Source: Boswellia sacra | Lineage: Eukaryota > Streptophyta > Magnoliopsida > Sapindales > Burseraceae | Assembly (NCBI GenBank): GCA_013180625.2 | Contig: SNVD02015884.1 | Coordinates: forward strand, 62,001-126,000 | Direction: 5' to 3' | Length of the DNA: 64,000 bases | Shown: one piece after another, positions 1 to 12,263 of the stretch | Layout: the number at the start of each line of letters is the position of its first letter | Position numbering within the stretch: the first letter of the stretch is position 1 | Made by a program: the position numbers and the translations under genes | Notes under the pieces: model-generated | What the model saw: only the letters and a program-made list of their open reading frames with translations | What the model was told of the DNA's origin: nothing | The model's database searches: none

Positions 1-140
1 AATCTTCTATGGCCTGGTACTATAAAGCCGTTGCACTTGCATTGCCTTCTCAACTCAACTCAAACGTTCCATTTCAGGCTTTCAAGTACTAAATTAATCT
101 TTTCATCATCTTTCTCTTGTTAGCGAATTTTCTACACAAA

Positions 141-567
141 ATAATTAGTGCTAAGAAACTCATGCATCAAGCTTGCAAGGAAGTGGCAGAGAATAGCTGC
201 CATAAGGAGGAAAAGAATTTCATTACCAGGATTCAATAAATAAGCAGATAAGGGCCATTTTGTTGTGTACACAACTGATCAAAGGCGGTTTGCGTTCCCC
301 ATATCATATCTTAGCAATCAGATCTTTCAAGAACTCTTGAAGATGTCTGAGGAAGAGTTTGGACTGCCAAGCAATGGGCCTATCACATTACCATGCGATG
401 CAGTCTTCATGGAGTATGCAGTCTCTTTGATACAAAGCTGTGTTGGTAGAAATATGGAGGAAGCTTTGCTTATGTCTATAGCTAGTATTGGATGCTCGGT
501 ATTGTCTCATTCATCATTGCATCATGGACATATCACAACTCAGCAATTACTAGTTTGTAGTTGTTAA
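141..567 (+). pseudogene. SAUR (small auxin-up RNA) family pseudogene
   Basis: The frame from 169 to 567 encodes a SAUR protein: a basic KLARKWQRIAAIRRKR stretch, then KGHFVVYTTDQRRF, a conserved core, and the GPITLPCDAVFMEY block typical of the auxin_inducible domain. Intact relatives are short, intronless, auxin-responsive regulators. Three lesions are visible. The codon at 141-143, where ATG is expected before ISAKKL, reads ATA. A 4-base insertion near 164-168 moves the leader out of frame. A TAA at 241-243 lies in frame just before the conserved core. An open frame of about 100 codons survives after that stop and could start only at GTG 265 or a later ATG. A TATA-like element (tataaa, about 20-25) remains upstream. 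I read it as a dead gene; a short product from an internal ATG cannot be excluded. Confidence 0.8.
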
Positions 568-662
568 GTTGATCATCTCTTGAACAAACGAAAATTTTGT
601 AGATGACCCACGTTCAAATATTTGTGATTTAATGAATTTTATAAAATTCTATTCTTAGAATC

Positions 663-2113
663 AAATATTTATTCATTCTTGATTGTTGAAAACGATTTTC
701 AATTCTATTACATAACAGAAATAATTTGAGAGAAGATTAAAGATCAAAACTTAATCATTCTCTAGAGAAAGAGAATTAAAGGTTCAAATGGGGTGTCTTA
801 ATATAAAATATTATTTACCATGATTAAAATGTGTTGATATATCCCTATTACAAAAATTTTAAATTTATTTAAAAAATTAGTTAAACGAGGAATAAAAATT
901 TATAGAAATCATTAAGGAAAAGATTCTATGGTTGTTGAGCATTTTCTTTTCATATTAATATTTTTCAAATGGCCTACAAAATTTTCTGTTGGTACTCCTA
1001 AACCAAGTGAAATTGATATTACTATTTCATCTTTTATATATACTTCAATAGCCTTTTATTTGTTTTTTCTCCTCTTAGGCACTAGCCTTTGTTGACCACT
1101 TTTGTTGAGGTGTGTTCCTCGATTTAGATTCAATGGATTTTACTAATAACCAATCCAATCTGATACTGATTAGTTTGGAGATTTTTTAATTCAATCCAAT
1201 TCACTTATAGAGTGAAATCCAATCCAATCCAATTTTATAGAAACCATTATCCGATCCAATCCAATTTAGAAAAATTATAATTTGATTGGATTTAATCTAA
1301 ACTTAAAAAAACTTTTTCTAAGAAAAAATACAATATGGTCCAATAACAAAATATAATTTAATGTGACTAACATAAAATATAAAGATAATATACTTATGCA
1401 AATTTAAATATGAGTAGTAGCTTCATAATATAAGACACAAAATTCTATTCTAAATTAATTAAAGTGCCCAAATGAAAAAAAAAAACAGTAAACATTTAAA
1501 TCATCCCATTACACAAATTGTGATTTCAAATAAATTCATGGGATCTAATAAGCCATACATAATATGAAATAATTTATTTCTTATATTAAGATTAACGTCC
1601 ATGCATATTATAAAAATCTTGTATCTTTCAGTTACTTAATTTAGGACTAAATATATTTTATTATATTACAATTATTAAGATTATAAATTATAATGGGCAT
1701 TGTCACTTTTATTTTTGATATATTAAATTTTATTTTTATTATGTTTCATTGGATTAGAACGATTTATGACCGATTTTTATAATAAAATCTATTGTCTGAT
1801 CCAATTACCTCGATTTTTAAATTTTTAATTCAATCCAATCCAAACCAATCCAATTTTGGTGGATTAGCTTGGATTTAATTTGAACAACCCTACTTTGTTG
1901 ACATTCACAGATGCACTTATAAAGTTTGCTACGTACTAAAGTAAACTCATGAAACATTAATCCTCTCTTCATTATCGTAATTTAACAAAATTAAGAAATA
2001 ATAAATCCTCTTAATTATTATTCTTATAGATAATTAATCTTTCCATCCTTAGCTGTCAAGGGCCTTAAAGCTTTATAGACTATAATTGGAACATATTTAA
2101 AGAAAGAGATATT
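663..2113. repeat. AT-rich tandem duplication, copy A (split by a hAT-like insertion)
   Basis: About 660 bases of noncoding sequence here match 2166-2840 along their whole length, for example the stretches around 700-760, 930-1000 and 1960-2090. Substitutions and small indels separate the copies. No ORF or gene similarity was seen. The 785-bp insertion at 1109-1893 is absent from copy B. Confidence 0.75.
1101..1901. mobile_element. hAT-like non-autonomous element with 8-bp target duplication
   Basis: The sequence at 1109-1893 (785 bp) is flanked on both sides by TTTGTTGA (1101-1108 and 1894-1901). The paralogous copy B has this 8-mer once (2622-2629), with neither duplication nor insert. Left end GGTGTGTTCCTCGATTTAGA and the reverse complement of the right end, GTAGGGTTGTTCAAATTAAA, are imperfect inverted repeats of the TAGGGGTGTTCA kind found in plant hAT elements. 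Subterminal CCAATCCAAT motifs recur near both ends. No transposase ORF is present. An 8-bp target duplication is the hAT hallmark; the family assignment is inference. Confidence 0.7.
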
Positions 2114-2165
2114 ATTTAATAAAACTTTATAGACTTAAAAGCTTTACAAAACTTTACTCCCAGGG

Positions 2166-2840
2166 TTAATTATTTATTCATTCTTTTTTGTCGTGTATGA
2201 GATACTTTCAATTAATTAATTTCTATTTTCAATTCTATGACATAATAGAAATAAATTGAGATAAGATTCAAGAACAAAAATCAAGCATTCTCTAAAGAAA
2301 GAAAGAAAAAAAAGGTCTAAATGGTTCTTTTAATATAGAATGTTATTTACAATGATTAAAACGTGTTATAAAAATTGTATATTAATTGAAAAAATGAGTT
2401 AAACATGGATTAAAAATATTCTAGAAATCATTGGGAAAAAGATTTTCTGTTTGTTGAGTATTTTCTTTTCATCATATTAAAATCTTTCTCATGTCCTACA
2501 AAATTTTCTTTTGGTAGTCTCCTAAATCAAGTGAAACTGCCATAGCATTTCATCTTTACACTTCATGCAATAGCTTTTATTTGTTTTTTCTTCTCGTAAG
2601 CACTAGCTTTTGTTGACCGCTTTTGTTGACATTCACACATACACTCATAAAGTTTACTACTAAAGTGAAGTACTCGCGAAACATGAATCCTCTCTTCATT
2701 ACGTACCCTAATTTAACAAAATTAAGAAATAATAAATCCTCTTAATTATTCTTATAGCTTTTTTTCCATCGTTAGCTGTCAAGGGCCTTAAAGCTTTTCT
2801 AGACTATAATTGGAATAGATTTTAAAAAAAAAGAGATATT
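2166..2840. repeat. AT-rich tandem duplication, copy B (uninterrupted)
   Basis: This is the partner of 663-2113 in direct orientation. It keeps the pre-insertion site of the hAT-like element as a single TTTGTTGA at 2622-2629. No coding potential was recognised. Confidence 0.75.
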
Positions 2841-5339
2841 GCACTTGCACAGAATTAAATGTGGCAAGACTTTGCCATCCTCAAATTGCTTTGTTGGACC
2901 AACACAATATAAAATTAATTACAAAGCTACTGCCGAAAGCTACCAGACACAAATTTTTCTATATTTATCACAATTATTTCATATTGAAGGACTAGTAGTA
3001 GGAGACTTTTAACTGAAATACATCCAAAAGTCTACAACGTGAAGTCTACATAGCAAAATTCCGTGGATGAGAAAAAAATAAACAAGAGAAATTACATCTT
3101 CAATAGGATTTTGTCACTTAGACTGTCACATCAATTTATAGATTTTTAGTTATATTTAGATTGTAAATCTAGCTTTTTTGTTCAAGGACCAAGAAGGGAG
3201 TTTGGCCAATATTTAAATTAAAAAAAAATATATCAATAGATTTAATTAGCCACATCTATAGTAGAGTAACCCACAAATTTATAATACAATACGTCTTTGG
3301 ACTACACTAGGTAGAGTAGTTTGTAGCCAAATCTATAATGGAATAGTTTGTACTTCGTAGCCAAATCTAACCCTAGTTTTTTTTATCATTAAGTAGCCTA
3401 CCTCATAATGTATCTAAAAATAAACTTTCATATGAATTTTAATTATTTCTAAATTTTAGATTCTCTTTTGTAAGTTATTATGCTTTTCAGGTCATGTTAG
3501 ACTTTGTAATTTTTTCCCACCTCAAGGTACCTAAAACAATTCTCCTGGCTTTAGTCAATCTTTTGTTTTTCTTTTTTTATCATTCAATACAAATTATAAA
3601 AGAATTATTATATATAAGTAATTTTCTTTCATCAATCAATTCATATTAAGTAAAACGCTCCCTTTAGACAAGATAACTCAACTTATATAAACCTATACCT
3701 CAGACAACTTTAATAATATTTTATCTCATTTTCATATCATATTTCTTTTTCATTTTACTACTGTATAAGTTTAGTTCTTTTGGCATAGAAATTTTATTTT
3801 AAAGGGTTATAAGGTACAATATTATGTCATCCTAATTATTTTTCAATTAGGTTCGCCAAAACTAAGAGAGAAACAAAAATCTGATCAAGTCCCTATCTAA
3901 AGTACTCATTTGCTAAGAAATTAAAACTAAAAAAGGTGACTTATCGGGCTTAATGTGTTTATGGTCAATTTGCGGTAAAACTAGAACTCAAATGCGGAAT
4001 TTTCCTTTGCGAAATTACATTCAAGATTGCCTATTGATGAACTTCTTTTGCTCTTAAAGATTATTTTAATATTTAATAAAATAGAAGAGGCTGCTTTACT
4101 AAAGAGAACTAAAGATACCAACCAATAAATTATATGCACAAAGAGACTTTGGTTTAACACATTTTTTATATTTATTAAGAGGTAAACGAAGAAAATTTAT
4201 AAAACGTTTACTGATACAGACATATGCAATGAAACGAATCATTCTGAAAGTCACAGCAGTTGAGAACAATGTACTTCAATCATTTTAATACTTAAAATCA
4301 CTTACGAAATCGGAAAGTCAATTTTCATTTCATTTTCTCGAAAGTATCTTTAACTCACATAGGATTCTTTTTGTGCACTAATGATGATTTTACAACATTA
4401 ATTCAAAAACAAGTAGTGGATAATTATGCATGGCTAATCTCCGAGATTCGTCGAAATCCTTTATGGAACACACATCTCTCGCAACTTCAATCATGATAGG
4501 AAGGTTCTAAGCGCATGATTTTCATCAAAATCCATTAAACGGATATGCCTCATAACTTTGACAAAATTAAGTGTTAGAACCACTTAATTAATCGAGGCCA
4601 TTTTGAAAATACAAAAAGAATGTGCATGCATATGGTTGAAATTATTATTAATTACAAATCTAAGAGAAAGTTGGTAGGTAACAACACCCCTTTAGGATTA
4701 CAAGCGAGAAGGTTGTGGCGATCTCGAAACTTGAGAACTTGATGAAGAGGGCTAGTGTAAATCATTAGCTGATCGAATAATTTATGTAGTGGATCAGTGT
4801 GGGAACAAGAGAAAGAGGGATGTGGACTACTCATATATCACTTTAGTCGTACATTTTTGAATTCAAATACTTATGTGACGATTGGTTTTTGCTTAATTAT
4901 AATATCTCAAAAAGAAGACATGATATGACGAAGAAGATATAAAGTGTATGCACTACTTCTAATAAGCTTAGTTTTCGCTAAATGGAGATCTTTTTATTTG
5001 TCTTTGACTCGAATTCGAACGACATGGAAATGTGCAAGGCCTTCTTTTTATCTTTATTCCTCTTCACGTTTTTAATTTTTCCTTAGTAAACCTCAAATGA
5101 GATAACTATGAAAATAAAAGCATTAATTAGACTCATCAAATGCCTCCTTGGAGATCCCTGGCCTAGCTATATATCAAAAACGTTTAAAACTAGAATTATG
5201 TTTATTGTGCATCACTCTCAAGTCTCAACTAATACCTTACTAATTTATGCTATATAATATTTTAAAAATGAAAAAGCTGCATATAAAGGTAATTTATTAA
5301 AAGATGTATTTAAAGCTATCATATTTAGTAAGTTAAAAA
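2841..5339. other. Intergenic, AT-rich, no gene recognised
   Basis: I found no ORF with family similarity, no splice-like structure and no tRNA-like fold here. A 60-codon minus-strand frame at 4652-4834 has no protein character. Confidence 0.6.
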
Positions 5340-6325
5340 TATGTAAAACCCATACCACCGGATATCTTTTACTAGTATAGAATCATTATTATGAAAAATC
5401 AATCCATTATGTATTGTAAGATTTCTTCACTATTTCAAAGGTACTTAAGATCTGGCCATGTATGAGTTATGGCATATGCTAGAACATTCGGTGCCATGTT
5501 TAATGTTAAAATTAAAGAGTACAAGTCCCACGTGAGCGCTTTTAGCATGTGATTCTCCATCTCCTCCACCTTGCATATTAGAATTATTTATGTTAGTTGG
5601 CACTTATATATCTAACCATTTTCCATTTCTTTTTCTACTTGACGAGGGTTCAATTTATTTACAAACTTGTGTAAATGTATGTATAAATAGGTTACTTTAG
5701 GACTAATAATTCTAGTCGAATAAAAGACCTAGGTGAAGTTAAAGGGCAACTTCATATAGAGCAATACTGCTCTTATAACTCGTTTACAGCTAACTCTCTT
5801 TATAACCTAAGTTGGTAAAATCTTTAATAGAATTTAACCTACTTAGACTGTAGAGAGAGTTGATTGTAAATTAAGCGATAAGAGTAGTATTATTCATTCA
5901 GATATATTGTTTTACTGCATGACAGAATGTTGGTAAACTCTTTATGACTGGCAATATATGAGATTAAATAAATAATAATCTCTTATTTTTGTTTTAAAAA
6001 AAAAATTGTTGGCTTCTTGGCTGCTGAAATATAGTCTCTTTCATTTGTTCGAATATGAGTAGAAAAACTTTTATATATGAACTTAAAACACATCAATGTG
6101 ACCTCTTGAAGTGACTGTATATTTTAATTTATCCCATTGATTGAACGCACCTTTTAACACCAAAAATTTAAGAACTCTTATATTGCACATTTTGCATGCG
6201 AGGCCTATATATAGGGGTAGACATTTAGTGCATCTTGTTAGCGTATGCAAAGTTGAGTGAAAGGGCAAAAGCCCCCATAGAGACACCTAATAACTGGCTA
6301 TAGTTAGCTCCACAAAGTGTTAAAA
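5340..6325 (+). promoter_or_regulatory. Upstream region of LHT8-like copy 1
   Basis: This stretch is collinear with 11128-12263 upstream of copy 2; the matching landmark is AACATTCGGTGCCATGTTT (5483 and 11278). Its last part also matches the region upstream of copy 3. A TATA box (TATATATA, 6206-6213) lies about 120 bases before the ATG and is conserved in all three copies. The duplication therefore carried roughly 1 kb of promoter with each transporter gene. Confidence 0.7.
6206..6213 (+). promoter_or_regulatory. TATA box of LHT8-like copy 1
   Basis: TATATATA sits in a block (GCGAGG..TATATATA..TTTAGTGCATCTTGTT) that is conserved before copies 2 (12134-12141) and 3 (20537-20544) at similar distance from the ATG. 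Confidence 0.65.
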
Positions 6326-8970
6326 ATGGGTGAAGCTGATCATGAAGCAAACTCGAATCCTGTAACACCAAAGCCGGCCACCGTGGCACCAACATCACCA
6401 ATATCGGCTCCGCCGTCACAGCTTCACTCCCCTTCTCTCTCACGATCGCCCCTCCTCGCCTCTCCTGATGGCATAGGGCCTGCAAGCAAGAAAGGAACTC
6501 CAAGCAGACTGACTCCAAGCAGACTGACTCCTGGCAGACTAACTCCAGGCAGACTGACCCCTGGCAGGCTAACTCCACGCTTTATTACTCCTTTGGGGAG
6601 CCCTCTAAAGAAAGCCCTAAAGGCAACAAAGCTTGACCCTCGTGATGCTTGGCTCCCAATCACCGAGTCCCGCAATGGAAATGCTTACTACGCCGCTTTT
6701 CATACTCTCTGTGCTGGAATTGGAGTTCAAGCTCTTGTGCTCCCTGTTGCCTTCACTATTCTTGGATGGTAACTGCTTAGCTTTATCCTTCTCTAGCTTA
6801 GCTCTTTCTCTCTCTCTCTCTTTAACTATTTTAAGGTACGATTTGGTTTTATAGGGTTGGGGGTGCGATATGCTTGACGCTGATATTCATTTGGCAACTC
6901 TACACACTCTACATACTAGTGCAACTCCATGAATCCGCGGAAGAAGGCGTGCGTTATAGCAGATATCTTCAACTTAGTTGCGCTGCTTTTGGTATGCAGT
7001 AATTTTTTTCACTTGAAAATTGCCAAAAAGAGCCATAAAACGTTAAATTATTAATGTTAGGTTACAACTTACTGGCTTTTAGGAAAATAGTTTCTTTAAC
7101 ATAACAGTATATGAGATCCTTATACCGAAGAAATTAACGTAGCTAGACTAAATATTGATGTTGACCAAAATCCATTAATTTAAGCTTTTAGGAAAGTGGT
7201 CTCTTACTAGATCGAAAAATAGGAGAGTTTATTTGATTGAATGGCTTAATTATATGATACAGGTGACAGGCTAGCGAATTGGATAGTTATACTGCCACTG
7301 GTGTACATATCATTAGGGACATGCCTCACTCTGATCATTATCGGAGGGTCAACATTGAAGATATTCTACCAAACTGTGTGCGGTGCCACATGCTCGCAGC
7401 CACTAACGCCCGTGGAGTGGTACTTGGTTTTTGCTGGTGCTGCAGTGATTCTAGCTCAGCTACCCAACTTGAACTCCATTGCTGGTGTATCACTGATCGG
7501 TGCCCTCACTGCTGTTGGCTACTGTACCGCCATCTGGGTGATTTCAGTTAAAAAGGGTAGGCTGCCTAATGTGTCATACAAGCCGGTTCGCGGAGAAACA
7601 GATGCGGATAACATTGCTGCTGTTCTAAATGCAATTGGTATCGTTGCTTTTGCATTTAGAGGCCACAATCTTTCACTTGAGATACAGGTATGTTAATTTT
7701 ACTATCTTTAATTAGAGTAAAATTCACATAAAAGAGACAAGAAAATAAAAATTAATTGTACAACTATATACAAGATGAGATTTTATACATTAACAATATT
7801 AAAATTTAAAAACAATATTTTTTTGCTGTGGACACTTTTCCACATATCTTTCTCTCTCCAATTTTCTGAAATCATTTTGTAATTAAACTTTTCCAGTCCT
7901 TTTATAATAATTTTTCTCTCTATGTCCTTCTTCCTTTTTCAAAAAGTCTTCAGGTTTTTTTCAGTCTTTAATTAGTTTTTTCCCTTGAACCATATCGAGC
8001 TTGCCGTGAAGGTTGAACATAAAAAAAATATATTAATTAAACTTAAGCAGAGAATTTGATGACATCCATCTTATGTTTTGAATAGACATGAAGTAAGGAG
8101 AGGGATTTTTCCACAACTTGCTCTTGAGAATTTACATTTTTTGACATCGACTAAAACCAGTAGGGGATACTAGCTTTAATGGTTTTATTTGGAAAATTTA
8201 GAAACTTTTATATTAATAATTATTTGATTGTCTGCAGGCTACGATGCCTTCAAGTGAGAAGCATCCCTCGACTGTGCCAATGTGGAAAGGTGTCAAGTTT
8301 GCATATCTAATCGTTGCAATGTGCTTATACCCTATTGCAGTTGGAGGCTATTGGGCATATGGCCATTTGGTATATATCACGGATTTCTCATACTTTTTTT
8401 CTTTTTGGTTAATAATAACTCATTTCACATAATTCACAATTTCACATTCTAAAATATACTTTATTTTCTGTTAATTAACAGATACCACAAAACGGAGGCA
8501 TGCTAACAGCCTTGTACTTATTCCACTCTGCTGACACATCGCGATTTGTCATAGGATTAGTAAGCTTGTTTGTGATAGTCAATGCTCTTAGCTCATTCCA
8601 AATCTATGGCATGCAAGTGTTTGATGGTATGGAGTCAATTTACACAAGGTGGAAGAAGAAGCCATGTTCATGGTGGCTCCGGTCAAGTATTCGCGTCGTG
8701 TTTGGGTTCTTTTGCTACTTCCTAGCGGTGGCAATGCCATTCTTAGGAGGCGTGGCTGGCCTAGTTGGAGGCCTTGGACTGCCAGTGACATTAGCTTATC
8801 CAAGTTTCATGTGGCTTAGGGTTAAGAAGCCAAAGCCATATAGCCCTATTTGGTTCCTTAACTGGGGACTTGGTTTCGTAGGGATGATTTTGAGTGGGTT
8901 ATTGATTGCTGCTGGAATCTATGTTGTAACCAGAACAGGTGCCGAGATCAACTTCTTCGACCCTCAGTAA
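6326..8970 (+). CDS. LHT8: LHT8/AATL1-type amino acid transporter, copy 1
   Basis: Five exons: 6326-6768, 6855-6991, 7263-7687, 8238-8369 and 8482-8970, all with GT..AG introns and joining in frame to 541 residues. ATG 6326 is chosen because the family-like N-terminus MGEADHEA follows it. The product is a membrane protein of the amino acid/auxin permease (AAAP) superfamily, closest in memory to Arabidopsis lysine/histidine transporter-like 8 (about 519 residues). Residues 1-100 form a cytosolic Ser/Pro-rich tail with five RLTP pentapeptides (60-84). The signature DAWLPITESRNGNA (about 107-120) precedes the first membrane helices; FAFRGHNLSLEIQ ends exon 3 and FFDPQ ends the protein. Family members move neutral or basic amino acids with protons, but the substrate here is unknown. 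Compared with its neighbours, exon 2 begins VGGA instead of AWGA/AWAA, and exon 5 has one extra Gly codon. Confidence 0.92.
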
Positions 8971-11127
8971 TTGAGCACCTTCATGTAATTATAGGTAACT
9001 TAGGGAGTGAATTATGAGTGATTTTATTGTGTCAAGAAAGAAATAACAATGAAATATTTGTTGTAGAGCTAGTTAGCTAGGATATCAATGGAACTATATA
9101 ATTTTTATGTAAAGTGTTACATAAGTTTTAGACCATTGTACCAATATATACTTGTATCGATAAGTTTGTATTAATATGTTTTCAATGGTAAAAACTAATG
9201 TTTTTTCATGTTATTTTTCATATATATTAGTCTTACATCCAAAATCAAATTTTAATAATCAAAAAATTGAAGTCTATGTTACAATAATAAAATTTATAAT
9301 TAATTTATGCTTCAATCCAAAAGAATTTACATGAAACTTTTAATATTTGGGTTAACTAAGTTAAGGTTTTCAAAATTAAAATTTTGATTCTCATATAATA
9401 TAAATCAGTTGGATTTAGAGGTTAATGTTCTTTTACTCTATATATATATATATATATATATTCTCATAGTTTATTGATTCCTAATAGTGATTATTTTATG
9501 TAAAATTCTATTTTACCTTTCTTTGTTTATGTTTGAACTAACAAATCCATTAGTTAAAAAAAAAATTTGTGAAACTTTAAGGTGATTTTTGATGATCTTG
9601 ACAAAATACTATTTTAAGAGATATTGAGTCCAACCTCAAAGGTAGTGACAAGTGAGTGATATATTAACTTAAATAAAATTCTAGTAAAATTTTATTTTAA
9701 TTTACATAATATTTTTTAAGAGTATAATTATAAATTTGGATAATCAGTATTGAACCTATCATATATTATCTTCATTACGTTTCAATATATTTTATTAATT
9801 ATTTTACTTAATTAATATTTTAATTGTTCCATAGGTTGACTAGATTTGATGCCTGAAAAATATTATATATTATAGCCCAATACTATAATTGTGCAAGTTT
9901 CAAGCCCAACCAAAATGTCCAAGGCCCAATTAGCTCAATTCAATTGATGGATCCTGAAGCTCGCCATTTCGAAACCCAATAAAGTAAAAAATTAGCTCAG
10001 CTTCGATTTCCTAAATCAGCTCAAACCAGCCCACACGTATCAAATCTCGATAATATCGGTTTTATTGTCAATCAACTTCAGAAACTGAAAAAGAGCGAGA
10101 GGACCAGGGTGGAAAATTTATAAAAGAGATCGAGACTTTTTTGTAGGTTGAATTTACAAGAAAGCCCTTTCATGCGTTAAATATTACTGACCACTAGTGT
10201 ACATAATTTTGGACTTCCACGCATGTCAATTTAGTTTACGTAAGCTTTAGACTCCTGGCAAAGAAAATCCTGGATACATCCGTTGCACCAGTTCGACATG
10301 CTAAACCAGTGTGCCAGCCGTGGAATAAAAAAAGTGTGATTCGACCCCGAAGAAAAAAAAAAAAAGCTAAAAGAACTAGAAAAATCAGCCGAGGATTGGG
10401 TTCTCTCTTTCTTTGTATTGTTTCAAGTCTAATTTATACAAAACCCATCATCCGGTAACAGGTCTACAGTTGGGATGCACAAACTAAACTACAGTTAATT
10501 TAACTACACACCAAGTTAATTAAAATGAACAATTAAGGTTAACTGCAGTAACTCTAGTTTGGTCACTGTGCCCATCAACATTAACATTTTCATCTATTAA
10601 GAAGTCATTAGCTGAGTTTAACAAAAAGTCTGTTAAAGTAGTTTAGCTAGGGAAATTCTGTTATCCTAGTCAGCAGTTAGTTATCCTAGTCAGCTCATAT
10701 TTACTTAGCGTAAAATCAGCAAAACACTTAATTAAGCAAAAAACCTAGTAAAAATATGGCCGCTTATGACGATTTGTACATGTATTATATGTGAGATTAA
10801 TAAAATTTTCTTCAACATTCTTTAATTCAACTTCATCAAACCAAAATCTTAACAGTGTTATATATGTTAAAATTTGCGGTCATGCTATAGTATTTATAAC
10901 TTTACAACTTTTATATACTCATTTATAATTTTTATACACTTATTTACAACTCTTATACAATTTTTTTGATATACAAAACTTCCTCTTCTTCGACGAATAT
11001 TGGCTATGAGCGTAGCCAAAACCCTAAAATTTGACAATATACTATTATAACCTAATTAAATTAGACGACCAAATTACTTTAATCAAACCAAAACCAAAAT
11101 CAGAACATTTTTATATATGACAAAAGT
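8971..11127. other. 3' flank of LHT8-like copy 1
   Basis: The first 200 bases match the 3' flanks of copies 2 and 3 (shared landmark TGTAAAGTGTTACATAAGTT), so they are probably 3' UTR. A second block near 9870-9965 (AGCCCAATAC..TTTCAAGCCCAA) matches 16220-16320 after copy 2. A (TA)n run lies at 9439-9461. No gene was recognised. Confidence 0.6.
9439..9461. repeat. (TA)n microsatellite
   Basis: Uninterrupted TA dinucleotide run of about 11 units. Confidence 0.95.
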
Positions 11128-11859
11128 ATTTAAAACCTATGCCACCGATATCCTTTACTATTCTAGAATCATTCTTAAGCAAAATTGATCAACACATATA
11201 TATATTAGAAGATTTTTTCACAATTTTGAAGGTACGTATATGATCTGTCCATGTCTGAGTTATGGGATATGCTTGAACATTCGGTGCCATGTTTCATTAA
11301 CAAATACAAGTCCCAGGTGCGCTGTATTGCGTGTTATTCTCCATCTTCTCCACCTTGCATATTGATATTAGAATTATTTATATTGCTTGGTCCTTGTTTG
11401 ACCATTTTCTTTTTTTCCTACCTAACTAGGGTTTAGTTTATTCACAAACTTGTGTGTATATATGTGTATATGGTTTACCTGACGACAAATTCTCGTCAAA
11501 TTAAAGCCAGCAGATGAAGTTTGATTTCAGATATTGCTCTACTGTAATGCTGACAAAATTAATGTTGGTAGACAATTCTTTTGATAACCGGCGCCGACAT
11601 TTACCGTTAAATAAATGAAAATTGTGACTAACATATACTTTTTTTTCAAAGAGAAAGTTGTTGGGGCTTAAGCTTTAAAGGCTGCTGAAATATTTTATCT
11701 TCCATTTGTTTGAATATGAGCAGAATGAACATATATGTACAGGTATAGCCACCTTTTATGAATTTATAAACACAATAATGCGACCTATTGACGTGACCTT
11801 GTATTTTAAAATATTTATCTCATTGCATTGAAAGTATATCAAACCTTTAATAATATTAA

Positions 11860-12085
11860 AGTATAAAAATAATGTTAAACATGTATATACTAACTTAAAC
11901 TTTTAGGTAAAATAGTAAATTTAATATAGTATCAGAGCTTGAACCCAACGATCTAAAGTTCGAATCCTTCACTACAAAAAATTCTAACAAGGGTTGTGAG
12001 ATCCGTTCCACGTGCAAGACACGTGAATGTAAAAGCACATAATATTAAGATATAAAATTAATATTTAGCCCACACCTACTTAACA
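11860..12085. repeat. Insertion in the copy 2 promoter, unclassified
   Basis: Copies 1 and 3 join the CCTTTTAA block almost directly to the AAGAACTCTTAT.TTGCAC block. Copy 2 has about 190-220 extra bases between them. These include TAGTATCAGAGCTT (11932-11945), a GTTCGAATCC motif like a tRNA B box (11959-11968), and CACTACAAAAAATTCT shortly after. A degenerate tRNA-derived SINE or retroelement scrap is possible; the class was not resolved. Confidence 0.45.
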
Positions 12086-12133
12086 AATACAAACAAATAA
12101 GAATCTTTTGTTGCACATTTCGCGTGCGAGGTC

Positions 12134-12141
12134 TATATATA
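12134..12141 (+). promoter_or_regulatory. TATA box of LHT8-like copy 2
   Basis: TATATATA about 120 bases before the ATG, in the block shared with copies 1 and 3. Confidence 0.65.
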
Positions 12142-12263
12142 CATAAAGATATTTAGTGCATCTTGTTGAGCTGCAAAGGGAAAGGGAAGTGAAAGGGCAA
12201 AAACCCCCGTATACAGACACACCTAATAACTAGCCAGCTAGCTAGCTCCAAAGAGTGTTCAAA

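Noticed and set aside
4652..4834. 60-codon minus-strand frame
   Set aside because: Isolated, no similarity, no promoter or splice context; length expected by chance.
6424..6675. Minus-strand open frame over LHT8 exon 1, repeated at 12362-12598 and 20761-20982
   Set aside because: It mirrors the Ser/Pro-rich coding repeat on the other strand. Its conservation follows from the plus-strand gene, and it has no family features.
6326..8970. Suspected pseudogene status of LHT8 copy 1 because of changes at the start of exon 2
   Set aside because: All five exons join in frame with canonical splice sites and an intact C-terminus; the VGGA change alone is not a lesion.
11932..11945. TAGTATCAGAGCTT read as a retrotransposon primer-binding site
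   Set aside because: No LTR ends with TG/CA or internal coding DNA nearby; more likely part of a short tRNA-related insertion.
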